DNA of 28,476 nucleotides. Source: JBBRLG01 sp038231495. Lineage in GTDB: Bacteria > Planctomycetota > Planctomycetia > Gemmatales > Gemmataceae. The notes below the pieces were generated by a model. It ran no database searches. It was not told the DNA's origin and worked only from the letters and a program-made list of their open reading frames with translations. The stretch lies in contig JBBRLG010000020.1 of NCBI GenBank assembly GCA_038231495.1, positions 1-28,476 of the forward strand. The letters run 5' to 3'. Made by a program: the position numbers and the translations under genes. This document shows, in pieces, positions 21,071 to 28,476 of this stretch (the first letter of the stretch is position 1; every line of letters starts with the position of its first letter).

Positions 21071-23404
21071 CTACCGCACCATTACCACATGCGGCCGTTT
21101 CTCCACGTTGCCCGCCGCGTCCTCCGCGAACGCCTCGACCTTCGTGTCGTCGGAGCGCAGCACGATTTCCCACTCCGCGAATGTGCCCGTCACGGACTTC
21201 GCCTCCTTGCCGTTGACCAGCACCTTCTTCACGACGCCGTTGTCCGACGTGGTGCCGCGCACCAACAGCCCGCCGTTTTTCAGTCGGTGGGCAAAGGTGA
21301 TGACCGTCGCCGGCGGCAAGTCGTCCACCGGGTCGAGCAGCTTTGGAAACGCCACGTCGCTAACCTCCGCGACACGCGACTCGTCGCCGGTCAGCAGCGC
21401 TTCCTCGCGGTACTGGTTGCCGTCGTCGCGCAGTTCCTTCGTCTTCGTGCTGACGACCTTGGCGTGCTTGCCCTCGCCGAAATAGTCGTGCAAATAAATT
21501 GGTACGCCCTTCTCCGTCTTCGGCGTGGGCCGCGGGCCGCCGCCCAGGTTGACGAGCGCCCGGCGTTTGTCGCCGGTCCAGTTCGTCACCTTCAGGTTGC
21601 GAAAATGCGACTCCGCCTTGCCGGTCGGGTTGTCGTCGCTGATCTGGATGAGAGGCATCTGCGAACCGGAACGCACACCGTCGAACGTCAGGCCGTCCAC
21701 GGTCAGCACGCCGTATTGAATGCTGTCGTCGTCGTGGCCGCGGTTGAACGGCTCGGTGCTCGTCCGGCCGATGGTCAGGTCGCGGTAAACGTGGTTGTCG
21801 TAGTTGGGGTGGTAGACGCCGTACTCGGCACGCCAGATGTGCATGGTTTCGATGAGCAGCGACGGCGACTGCGGGCGGAAGGCGTAATGCACGTCCCAAA
21901 TTTTGGTGTTGCGCATCACGAACGGGTGCCGGGTGTCGGGGCCGACGCGGTTGACGCCCTCGCCCAGGTTGATGCCGTACAGCCCCTCGGAGTGCGACTC
22001 GTTGTCGTCGAAACGTACGAACGGCAGCGTGCGGATGTCGGTCGGTTTGCGCGTGCCGTCGGGCTGCAGGATGGACAACGTCGGCTTGAAGGCGCTGCCG
22101 GCGGTCGCCTCGAAACGATAGCCGTAGCGGTCGTTTTCGCAGGAGACGTTGCGCGTGAAGGTGTTGAGGCAGTTGGCCCACCAGAAGCCGGCGCCCTCGT
22201 TCTGATCGAACGGCAGCATCTGTTTGGGCAGTGGTTTGCCGCGAAACGCCTGCACCGCCAGGTTGCGATCGAGGACGTTATAAGTCTCGGTGCCGTCCTC
22301 CAGGAAGAAGCCGTGGCCGACGCTGCGGTAGCCAACGCAGTCGCGCACGACAAGGTAACTGGTGCCGTGGATCGTGAGCCAGCGGTTGCCGCTGTCCCAG
22401 ATCGACGCGCCGACGACCGAACTGCCGCGCATCGTGTCGCCGGCCAGGTGGAAGTGCAGGGCGTACTTGCCGAGCACGCCCTCCTTGCCCAGGTGCCGAA
22501 ACTCGGCGTAGCTAATCGACCCGGCGGAATTGCGATGGTACATGGTGTGGCCGCGCGCCACGGCCGGGTCGGCGGATTCGACGATCGCGTTGCGGCTCAG
22601 GTTCGCGACCTCGCCGCGGTAGTCGCCGCTGCCGGGGTGGTCGAATTCTAGCCCTTTGTCAAGTGTCACCGTGGTGCCGTCGATGGCGCGAATTTCGCGC
22701 TCCTCGGTGAACAGGTTGGACTTGCCCTTGCCGGGCCGGCGCGTGTTCAGCACCTCCGCGGCGAACGTGCTGCCCGTGACGATGACGTGGTCGCCCACGC
22801 GCCAGCCGGCAACGGCTTCGGCCAGTGTCACCGACTTGTCACCATTCTTGGCGTCGCCGCCGAGCTTGACCCAGGTACGGCTCAGCGGCGCGCCGTGCAA
22901 GTCCATGCGGCCGCCACAGCAGACGATGGCGGGACACGTTTCCTTGTCCATGCCGTCGCGGTAGGCGAGCTGGATTTTCGCGGTGTATTTCGCATCGAGC
23001 GGCTGGTCCGCCGTGCCGATTTCCAGGGCGGGTTTGGGCAGATTCGGGTCGGCGGTCGGCTGGTGGGCGTCGCAGTCGAAGCCGTTCTCGCTGGCGTCGT
23101 CGCCCGGCTGAATCTTGATTAAGCCGACGACGAGTTGCGTGTCGCGATCGCGTGCAAAGCTCAGCGTGCCGGCGACGTGGACGGAGCGGATGACTTGATC
23201 GCTTTTGCGGTCGTAAACGACGGTATGGCCGGTGCGGACCTGGACGCGAGCATCGATGCCTGGCACCTGACCGCCCTCCCAGGTCTCGGCCGCGGACCAC
23301 GGGCCGCTTTGCGCGGAGCGGATCAGCTTCGCCGGTGCGGCGTCGGCGGAAACGGACGCCAGCAGACAAATAGCGATAATGACTATCGTTTTTAACTTCG
23401 TCAC
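21071..23404 (-). CDS. Secreted G8-domain, right-handed beta-helix protein
   Basis: A 777-residue exported protein. The signal peptide (IVIIAICLLASVSADA) is followed by a G8 domain (about 30-110; GPWSAAETWEGGQVPGIDAR and VRTGHTVVYD), a long region of parallel beta-helix repeats with repeated N/D-x-x-v and H-x-H motifs (YALHFHLAGDTMRGSSVVGA; FTRNVSCENDRYGYRFEATA) and a C-terminal Ig-like domain (VLVNGKEAKSVTGTFAEWEI). G8 plus beta-helix is the architecture of CEMIP/TMEM2-type hyaluronan-acting proteins in animals. In bacteria a polysaccharide substrate is plausible but not shown. The frame starts with GTG, with GGGGGA five bases upstream. It is probably co-directional with ThuA but separated from it by the repeat at 20902. 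Confidence 0.82.
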   Translation of the reverse strand: MTKLKTIVIIAICLLASVSADAAPAKLIRSAQSGPWSAAETWEGGQVPGIDARVQVRTGHTVVYDRKSDQVIRSVHVAGTLSFARDRDTQLVVGLIKIQPGDDASENGFDCDAHQPTADPNLPKPALEIGTADQPLDAKYTAKIQLAYRDGMDKETCPAIVCCGGRMDLHGAPLSRTWVKLGGDAKNGDKSVTLAEAVAGWRVGDHVIVTGSTFAAEVLNTRRPGKGKSNLFTEEREIRAIDGTTVTLDKGLEFDHPGSGDYRGEVANLSRNAIVESADPAVARGHTMYHRNSAGSISYAEFRHLGKEGVLGKYALHFHLAGDTMRGSSVVGASIWDSGNRWLTIHGTSYLVVRDCVGYRSVGHGFFLEDGTETYNVLDRNLAVQAFRGKPLPKQMLPFDQNEGAGFWWANCLNTFTRNVSCENDRYGYRFEATAGSAFKPTLSILQPDGTRKPTDIRTLPFVRFDDNESHSEGLYGINLGEGVNRVGPDTRHPFVMRNTKIWDVHYAFRPQSPSLLIETMHIWRAEYGVYHPNYDNHVYRDLTIGRTSTEPFNRGHDDDSIQYGVLTVDGLTFDGVRSGSQMPLIQISDDNPTGKAESHFRNLKVTNWTGDKRRALVNLGGGPRPTPKTEKGVPIYLHDYFGEGKHAKVVSTKTKELRDDGNQYREEALLTGDESRVAEVSDVAFPKLLDPVDDLPPATVITFAHRLKNGGLLVRGTTSDNGVVKKVLVNGKEAKSVTGTFAEWEIVLRSDDTKVEAFAEDAAGNVEKRPHVVMVR

Positions 23405-23538
23405 GGTGGTCCCCCGGAGTGTTAGCCTCAGACAGCAGTTTACCCGGACGGCGCGCGGCGTCCAGCACTTTGCAGAGGTGGGATGGAGAACGGCTGCCTG
23501 CGCGCAATCTGGACGGGCGATCCGGACTTGTCGTTCCG

Positions 23539-25017
23539 TTAGCGCATTTCCACCACCCGCCCCGCCTCCAGTCGCAACCGCCGGTTCACTGTTCGCGGTA
23601 TCTCCGCCGCGTAATGCGTCACAAACAACAGCGTCTGGTCTTGTCGTAAGCGCGTATCGAGCCAGTCGCGTACCCGGCGAATCGTGTCGGCGTCCAGCGC
23701 CTGAAACGGCTCGTCGAGCACGAGCAACGGCGGGTCTTTCACCAGCGCCCGGATCAGCAATACCAGGCGCTGTTCGCCGGTCGAGAGCCGCGCGAAGGGA
23801 CGGTCGAGCAACTCAGCGAAGCCGAACTCGGCGAACAAATCACGCACCCGCGCGTCCTGCCCCGGCGTGGTCGGGCGGGCGGCAACCACGTCGAAGAAGC
23901 CGGTCGCCGCGGTCCGGGCGGCGGTCAGCGGCTCGGAGAAATAGAGGTGCAATTCCGGCGACACCAGGCCGATCCGCCGTTTGATGTCCCAGATGCTTTC
24001 GCCGCTGCCGCGCCGCTGGCCGAACAGGTACATCTCGTTGCTGTACGCTTGCGGATGATCCGCACAGATCAGGCTGAGCAACGTCGATTTGCCGGCGCCG
24101 TTCTGGCCGAGTACCGCCCAGCGTTCGCCGGCGCGCACCGTCCACGACACGTCCCGCAGGATGCGGCGGTCGCCGTAAGCGACGTTGATGTTCCGCATCT
24201 CGATGACCGGCTCGGCGGTCGATGCCGGCGGCGCGGACGGGGATGCCGTTGGTTCCAACTCCGTCGGCTGTCGTGCCAAGAATGCCGCCCGGGTTCCGTG
24301 GAAATGAACGGCGCGTTGGTCCAACTCCAGGACGTGCGTCACCCAGTCGGGCACGTCGCCGGGCCGGGTGATGAGCAGGACGCGCAGGCCCGCCGCGACG
24401 AGAGCGCCCAGGATCGCCGTGACCTCGGCCCGCCCCGCAACGTCCAGACCCAGAAACGGCTCGTCGAGGATCAGCAATTCCGGCCGTGCCAATAGCGCCC
24501 GCGCGATCCGCGCCCGTCGAATCTGGCCGTTGGAGAGTTTAATTAGTGACAGCGGTAGCAGGTCGCCAATGCCCAACCGCCCGGCGACGGCGACGACTTC
24601 CGCAGCGGTCGCCGTCGTCCCGGCGCGGAGGAAGGCGTTGAGCGTCAGGTCGTCGCGTTCCTCGATGAAATTGAACCGCTGCTGGTAGTAGTGCCGGGAG
24701 TAGGAGAACAGCCAGGAGTCCTCCTTGAACGACACGCGGCGGATTACGTCCGCGGGCCAGGGAGCCGGCTTCTCTCCTGCGGCAAGGTGATCGAGAAACG
24801 GGTAGCCAATGGTGCCGGCTTCGAGGTGATAGCGGCCAAGGAGCAGTTCGGCGAAACTCGACTTGCCCGACCCGACCGGCCCGACGATTGCCCAGGTCGC
24901 ACCCGCGAAGAGAGTCCAGTCCAGGTCGCGGAACACCGCCTCACCGCCGGGCCGCACGGCGGTGGCGCGTTCGACGACGATCAACGGCTCGCTGTCGGCC
25001 GACCCTCCCACGTTCAT
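23539..25017 (-). CDS. ModF-like protein with two fused ABC ATPase domains
   Basis: A 492-residue protein of two ABC nucleotide-binding domains in tandem with no membrane segment. Domain 1: Walker A GPVGSGKS (46-53), signature LSNGQ (161-165), Walker B LLILDEP. Domain 2: Walker A GQNGAGKS (304-311), signature LSTGEQRLVLLIRAL, Walker B LLVLDEPFQALD. The HYYQQRFNF segment after the first Q-loop resembles ModF/PhrA and YlmA-type ATPases, which are named from molybdate loci but whose function is unclear. No modABC genes are near. The ATG overlaps the stop of a small upstream gene (ATGA), so translation is probably coupled. It ends about 135 bases before the G8 gene start. Confidence 0.85.
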   Translation of the reverse strand: MNVGGSADSEPLIVVERATAVRPGGEAVFRDLDWTLFAGATWAIVGPVGSGKSSFAELLLGRYHLEAGTIGYPFLDHLAAGEKPAPWPADVIRRVSFKEDSWLFSYSRHYYQQRFNFIEERDDLTLNAFLRAGTTATAAEVVAVAGRLGIGDLLPLSLIKLSNGQIRRARIARALLARPELLILDEPFLGLDVAGRAEVTAILGALVAAGLRVLLITRPGDVPDWVTHVLELDQRAVHFHGTRAAFLARQPTELEPTASPSAPPASTAEPVIEMRNINVAYGDRRILRDVSWTVRAGERWAVLGQNGAGKSTLLSLICADHPQAYSNEMYLFGQRRGSGESIWDIKRRIGLVSPELHLYFSEPLTAARTAATGFFDVVAARPTTPGQDARVRDLFAEFGFAELLDRPFARLSTGEQRLVLLIRALVKDPPLLVLDEPFQALDADTIRRVRDWLDTRLRQDQTLLFVTHYAAEIPRTVNRRLRLEAGRVVEMR

Positions 25018-25249
25018 GGAGACAATGCCTGCAAGAAAATGACTGCCGTTGCTGGGTACTCGACACCCGCTTCCACAATGAGCGCCTCGGGGGCGGGTAT
25101 GCCCTGGGCAATGAGATGGGAATGCAACTCATCGAAGCGTTCGGCGTCGGCAACGACCTGCCCGCCCACGATGGCGACGAAGCGGCCTGGCGGATAGGTC
25201 TGGTTAATCGAGGCAACCAGGCGGCCTGGTTGCGCTGCCGTTCATTCAT
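25014..25249 (-). pseudogene. Small conserved-looking protein with an apparent frameshift, overlapping the ABC gene
   Basis: An open frame ending at TGA 25014-25016 encodes TYPPGRFVAIVGGQVVADAE, then RFDELHSHLIAQGI, PEALIVEAGVEYPATAVIFL and LSP. This is a natural small-protein pattern (Y-P-G-x-F/W-V-A-x-x-x-G-x-V-V-A-x-A, like DUF5678-type planctomycete proteins), about 62 residues from 25199. No ATG, GTG or TTG opens this frame upstream. A good ATG at 25249 in the next frame gives MNERQRNQAAWL and would join the gene if one base were added around 25210-25222. The stop overlaps the ABC start as ATGA. It is therefore a single-base frameshift (mutation, sequencing error or recoding) or a gene with a rare ATT/CTG start. 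Confidence 0.6.
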
Positions 25250-25270
25250 CGGCTTGTGTCCTGAGATACG

Positions 25271-25320
25271 ATTGAACCGCCGGAATTCATTGTACCGGGG
25301 ATGACCCCCGGCGGTTCGAT
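25271..25320 (-). terminator. Inverted repeat downstream of the LCCL gene, possible terminator
   Basis: GAACCGCCGG (25274-25283) pairs with CCGGCGGTTC (25308-25317), and inside it CCGGGG and CCCCGG can form a second stem. It lies just past the LCCL gene stop. There is no T run on the minus strand, so a factor-dependent or processing hairpin is as likely as an intrinsic terminator. Confidence 0.4.
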
Positions 25321-25324
25321 TCCG

Positions 25325-26299
25325 TTACGGTTTGCTGACCTGATACGCGCCGGTAAAGCCGCCGTTCCAGGGGCCGCTGGTCACGCCGTTTTGCTGCGAC
25401 CCGAAGTACCCCCCCGGCCCGACGACGATCGTCACTTTCACCGGCCCGGTCTGGCCGGCCCGCAACACGCCGGCGTGGACGGCGACCGTCGCCAGCGTCG
25501 AATCCGGCGTGTATACGCCCGTGCCCCAGCTGTTGCCGTTCACAGTGCCGGTGACCTTGAACACGAACGTTTTGCCGATCTTGTCCATATAGTTCGTCAG
25601 GTTGCCCGGATCCGGCAGTGCTACCACGTCCACCTCGGCCCCGGCCAGGCGCAGGGTGCGCAAGTCGCCCAGCAGCACTTGCTGGTCGCCGAATTGGGAC
25701 GTCTTTACCTTGAAAGCCTCCGCCGCGATGCGGCCGGTGATCCGCGAATCGCCCGTCTGCACCACGTCGTTGGTCGGCCGTTCCAGTTTCTCCTGGGGGA
25801 TCGTCTCGCGCAGCTTGCTCAACACTTCGTCGGCCCGGCGGACGACCTCCATGTCGCTACTCTTGGCCGCCTCCAGGAGGGCGGGGTAGGCCTTCTCGGC
25901 CAGGGCGAGCAGTTCGGTGGTGGCCGACTGCCGCTCCTTGAAATCGGCGCTGCCCAGGTGGCTAATCGCCGTCTCGACTTGGCGGGTGTTGTCGGCGTCG
26001 ATGTGGAAGCCAAAGTCGATCTGGCGAATTTCCGCCGCGGGGATGAGCAATTTGCCGTAGGGCGTGACCAGTTCGATGCGCTCCTCGCGCAACGCCAGCT
26101 TCAGTTTGCTGTCGTCGCGAAAGAGGGCCTCGGCCGCTACCAGGCTCTTGGCGGTGCTGGCCGGCTTCTTCGCCACGTCCTTCTCGACCGACTTCGCGTC
26201 GTCGCCTACCAGCGAAGTGCTTAGGCCGACCAGCAACACCACCGCTCCCAGGGTGTAACACGCCTTGCGACAGAAGGTGCAACGGTCCTGCGAATTCAT
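25325..26299 (-). CDS. Secreted LCCL-domain protein
   Basis: A 324-residue exported protein. After an N-terminal hydrophobic segment (YTLGAVVLLVGLSTSLVG) comes a central helical part with HEAT-like character (about 110-165; ATTELLALAEKAYPALLEAA) and a short strand-rich stretch that mentions cleavage-like RITGRIAAEAFKVKT. The C-terminus (about 235-322) is an LCCL domain: FVFKVTGTVNGNSWGTGVYT, DSTLATVAVHAGVLRAGQTG and a final YFGSQQNGVTSGPWNGGF match the family core. LCCL is best known from animal extracellular proteins (cochlin, Limulus factor C); bacterial copies are secreted and uncharacterised. The ATG has GGAGG upstream and a good promoter at 26346-26374. It is transcribed divergently from the DUF1501 gene. 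Confidence 0.82.
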   Translation of the reverse strand: MNSQDRCTFCRKACYTLGAVVLLVGLSTSLVGDDAKSVEKDVAKKPASTAKSLVAAEALFRDDSKLKLALREERIELVTPYGKLLIPAAEIRQIDFGFHIDADNTRQVETAISHLGSADFKERQSATTELLALAEKAYPALLEAAKSSDMEVVRRADEVLSKLRETIPQEKLERPTNDVVQTGDSRITGRIAAEAFKVKTSQFGDQQVLLGDLRTLRLAGAEVDVVALPDPGNLTNYMDKIGKTFVFKVTGTVNGNSWGTGVYTPDSTLATVAVHAGVLRAGQTGPVKVTIVVGPGGYFGSQQNGVTSGPWNGGFTGAYQVSKP

Positions 26300-26345
26300 A
26301 GGAGCCTCCGACGGTTAGGATGGGTCGATCCCACGGCTTACCGCG

Positions 26346-26374
26346 ATCCTAATGCAAATCGCCTGGCCTGGCAA
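26346..26374 (-). promoter_or_regulatory. Sigma70-type promoter for the LCCL gene
   Basis: On the minus strand TTGCCA (26369-26374), a 17-base spacer and TAGGAT (26346-26351). It lies about 47 bases before the LCCL start codon, on the expected side. Prediction only. Confidence 0.45.
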
Positions 26375-26427
26375 GCGCATCGGTACACGGTTGTTACACA
26401 GGCGGTCGCAATCCGGGAAGGAAACGG

Positions 26428-26456
26428 TTGGCGAATCCGCCACCATCGGCTACACT
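26428..26456 (+). promoter_or_regulatory. Sigma70-type promoter for the second DUF1501 gene
   Basis: TTGGCG (26428-26433), a 17-base spacer and TACACT (26451-26456) on the plus strand, about 57 bases before the DUF1501 ATG. The 214-base divergent region thus holds two back-to-back promoters. Confidence 0.5.
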
Positions 26457-26513
26457 TGATGCAGGTTCGCCCCCCGCCAGCCTTCCCGCCACGCCCCGGA
26501 AACGGAGTCGCCG

Positions 26514-27830
26514 ATGTTCCTCCTCCCCGGTCCCCGCCAGCGCTTCTGTGACGGCCTCTCGCGCCGCTCGTTCTTGCAAATCGGCGGCCTCGCCCTCGGC
26601 GGACTGACCCTGCCCCACTTGCTCCGCGCCGAACACGACGCCGGCAAGGGCAAGTCGCAGCGCTCCGTCATCATGGTCTACCTCACCGGCGGCCTGGCCC
26701 ACCAGGACACCTTCGACCTCAAGCCCAACGCGCCGAAGGAAGTCCGCGGCGAGTTCAACCCCATCGCCACCAACGTCGTCGGCGTCCAGATCGGCGAGTT
26801 GCTGCCGCGCCTGGCCCGGTGCATGGACAAGGTCGCGCTCGTGCGGTCGATCACCGGCTTGCAGGACGAACACAGCAGCTTTCAGAACATGACCGGCTTC
26901 AACATGAGTACCACCCAGCGCGAGGGCAAGCCGCACGCCGGCGCCGTCATCGCCAAGACGCTGGGACCGATCGACCCGGTGGTGCCGCCGTTCGTGGACC
27001 TGTTCCCGACCATGCAGCACAAGCCGTACAACAGTCCCGGTGCCGGCTACCTCGGCCGGTCCGCGGCCCCCGTCCGCCTCGACGGCCAGGACCTCGCCGC
27101 CATGAAATTCCAGGGCACTGCGGGCGAATTGGGCGGGCGCCGCCGACTGCTCGAAGAGGCCGACCAGTTCAAGCCGGGCGGCGAACGCAATTCGATGGAG
27201 ACCTATTACCAGCGCGCGTTCGACGTGCTGACTTCGAGCAAAGTGGCCGACGCCCTGGACGTGACCAAGGAGCCGGAGAAGGTGCGCGACCGTTACGGCC
27301 GCGGCTCGCCCAAGCACCTCGGCGACGGCGCGCCGATGTGGAACGACCAGTTGTTGATGGCCCGCCGGCTGGTCGAGGCGGGGGCGCGCTGCGTGACGGT
27401 GGCCTACGGCTTCTGGGACACGCACGGCAACAACTTCAAGTATTTGAAGGAACACCTGCCGCTGTTCGACCAGGGCATCTCGGCGCTGGTGGAAGACCTG
27501 TACGCGCGCGGCCTGGACAAGACGACGACGTTACTGGTGTGGGGCGAGTTCGGGCGGACGCCGAAGATCAACAAGGATGCGGGCCGCGACCACTGGTCGC
27601 GCGTCAACGGGGCGTTGCTGGCAGGCGGCGGCCTGAAGGTCGGCCAGGTGATCGGCTCGACCGACGCGACGGCGGCGCAAGCGGCCAACGACCCGGTGCA
27701 TTACCTCGACGTGCTGGCGACGGTTTATCACAACCTGGGCATGGACCCCAACGGCATGGTGTACGACGTGTCCGGCCGGCCGACGCCGATCCTACCGAGC
27801 ACCGCACGGCCGATTGAGAAATTGGTGTAA
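26514..27830 (+). CDS. DUF1501 domain-containing protein, Tat-exported (paralog)
   Basis: A 438-residue DUF1501 protein closely related to the one at 392-1747. The leader has a twin-arginine motif (SRRSFLQIGGLALGG, R18-R19) preceded by the shared FCDG. The family blocks YLTGGLAHQDTFDLKPNAPK, VWGEFGRTPKINKDAGRDHW and ALLAGGGLKVGQVIGSTDAT line up one to one with the paralog. Function unknown; relation to the sulfatase superfamily is family knowledge. The start has GGAG and a promoter upstream. No DUF1549/DUF1553 gene adjoins on either side, unlike the most common arrangement. The next gene downstream is an unrelated methyltransferase. Confidence 0.92.
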   Translation: MFLLPGPRQRFCDGLSRRSFLQIGGLALGGLTLPHLLRAEHDAGKGKSQRSVIMVYLTGGLAHQDTFDLKPNAPKEVRGEFNPIATNVVGVQIGELLPRLARCMDKVALVRSITGLQDEHSSFQNMTGFNMSTTQREGKPHAGAVIAKTLGPIDPVVPPFVDLFPTMQHKPYNSPGAGYLGRSAAPVRLDGQDLAAMKFQGTAGELGGRRRLLEEADQFKPGGERNSMETYYQRAFDVLTSSKVADALDVTKEPEKVRDRYGRGSPKHLGDGAPMWNDQLLMARRLVEAGARCVTVAYGFWDTHGNNFKYLKEHLPLFDQGISALVEDLYARGLDKTTTLLVWGEFGRTPKINKDAGRDHWSRVNGALLAGGGLKVGQVIGSTDATAAQAANDPVHYLDVLATVYHNLGMDPNGMVYDVSGRPTPILPSTARPIEKLV

Positions 27831-27833
27831 TTC

Positions 27834-27890
27834 GTCGGGCGTCGGGCGTCGGGCATTGGCTGAGAGCTAATAGCTGACAGCTAACAGCTA
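27834..27890. repeat. Short tandem repeats after the DUF1501 gene
   Basis: Three tandem copies of GTCGGGC (27834-27854) and then four AGCT-containing units about 7 bases apart (AGCTAAT, AGCTGAC, AGCTAAC, AGCTA; 27865-27890). They fill the gap between two plus-strand genes. Self-complementary AGCT units could form weak hairpins. No coding potential. Confidence 0.65.
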
Positions 27891-27942
27891 TTTATTTATC
27901 CTCTCCCAATCCCCTAACGGCAACAATTCTTCAGGCTGCCGC

Positions 27943-28476
27943 ATGCCGCTCGCAAACCTCCTTCTCCCGACCACCGGCGACGCGCCGCCGCGCGACGTGC
28001 GCACCTTCCTGCACGAAGCCGACCGCCGTATCGAACGCTTCCAGCGCGACCACCACATCCCCGGCTTTGTCCCAAGCGATTTCGCGCGCATCTACGACGC
28101 CCTGCGCTCCCTGGCGGCGGCCGACCTCGCGCCCGGCAACCTCTTTTGCGAATGGGGTAGCGGCTTCGGCGTCGTCGCGTGCCTGGCCAGTATGCTCGAA
28201 TTTGACGCTTGCGGCATCGAGATCGAGGGCGAACTGGTAGACGAGGCCCGCCAACTCGCCGAGGATTTCGACCTGCCCGTCGAATTCATCCGCGGCAGCT
28301 TCATCCCGCCCGGCAGCAAGGGTTGTCTCGCCCCCGACAGCGAGTTCGGCTGGCTGACAACCCACCCCGGCAACGCCCACGAAGAGTTGGGTTACGGCCC
28401 CGACGATTTCGATGTGATTTTCACCTACCCGTGGCCGGACGAGGAGCGCGGCGTCAGTGCCCTGTTCGAGCGCCAC
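27943..28476 (+). CDS. SAM-dependent methyltransferase-like protein (partial, cut by right edge)
   Basis: 178 codons are open from ATG 27943 to the window end, with strong GC-rich codon bias. The class I methyltransferase core is visible: motif I LFCEWGSGFGVVACL (67-81, G-x-G-x-G type), GIEIEGELVDEAR (91-103, with an acidic residue at the end of strand 2) and DVIFTYPWPDEE (about 159-170), a D/N-PPY-like motif IV variant (TYPWPD). The C-terminus is missing. The motif IV variant and motif I resemble histone-methyltransferase/Dot1-like and RsmD-like small methyltransferases; the substrate cannot be told. No signal peptide. The Shine-Dalgarno is poor. Confidence 0.72.
   Translation, partial: MPLANLLLPTTGDAPPRDVRTFLHEADRRIERFQRDHHIPGFVPSDFARIYDALRSLAAADLAPGNLFCEWGSGFGVVACLASMLEFDACGIEIEGELVDEARQLAEDFDLPVEFIRGSFIPPGSKGCLAPDSEFGWLTTHPGNAHEELGYGPDDFDVIFTYPWPDEERGVSALFERH

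Noticed and set aside
24888..25304. Plus-strand open frame of 138 codons opposite the ABC gene start
   Set aside because: It crosses the well-supported ABC start and the small coupled gene on the other strand, and its codon pattern is that of a shadow.

Overview
The window looks like chromosome of a Gemmata-like planctomycete. It is GC-rich, carries two solitary DUF1501 proteins with twin-arginine leaders, and has an Uma2-family protein, a TIGR03067-type protein, ThuA, G8 and LCCL domain proteins, and many short dispersed palindromes at gene ends. No tRNA, rRNA or CRISPR array was seen. No single gene-free stretch exceeds about 270 bases.

Layout. Positions 1-306 hold two small fragments: a minus-strand gene running off the left edge and a plus-strand C-terminal remnant resembling a HicB-type antitoxin. 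From 13.25 kb down to 0.4 kb the minus strand is one long block. In transcription order it holds an orphan MalK/UgpC-type ABC ATPase, a rho-independent terminator, nusA, infB, rbfA, an endonuclease III-fold protein with an intact Fe-S motif but an apparently substituted catalytic lysine, a large exported TPR protein, a YebC/PmpR regulator, an Uma2 protein, and a DUF1501 protein with its own promoter and a strong terminator.

Positions 13.26-14.14 kb are a compact REP/RAYT unit. A plus-strand Y1 (HUH) transposase-like gene sits between clusters of the palindromic half-site ATTGCCGCTTGCGGCTTTGC. More palindromes built from this half-site lie at the 3' ends of the endonuclease-like gene, infB, and a convergent gene pair at 16.2 kb. 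Next comes a three-gene cluster of unknown function (14.15-18.31 kb): a two-CXXC protein, a protein with two tandem copies of a ~150-residue module, and an Orc/STAND-like P-loop ATPase.

Positions 18.58-19.77 kb hold three small exported or membrane-anchored proteins (two tandem BamE-like proteins and one TIGR03067-like protein) in a stretch that looks less GC-rich. ThuA and G8 proteins follow, each ending next to a different palindromic repeat (ends CTCTGCGTGAGGTGATTTT). Then come a ModF-like double ABC ATPase with an overlapping, apparently frameshifted small gene in front of it, a secreted LCCL-domain protein, a divergently transcribed second DUF1501 protein, and a SAM-dependent methyltransferase cut by the right edge.

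How it fits together. nusA-infB-rbfA is a conserved transcription/translation core. The rest is mostly planctomycete envelope or secreted proteins. The most notable signal is the repeat biology: at least three palindromic families placed at stop codons, one with its likely transposase present. The least explained genes are the 14.1-18.3 kb cluster.
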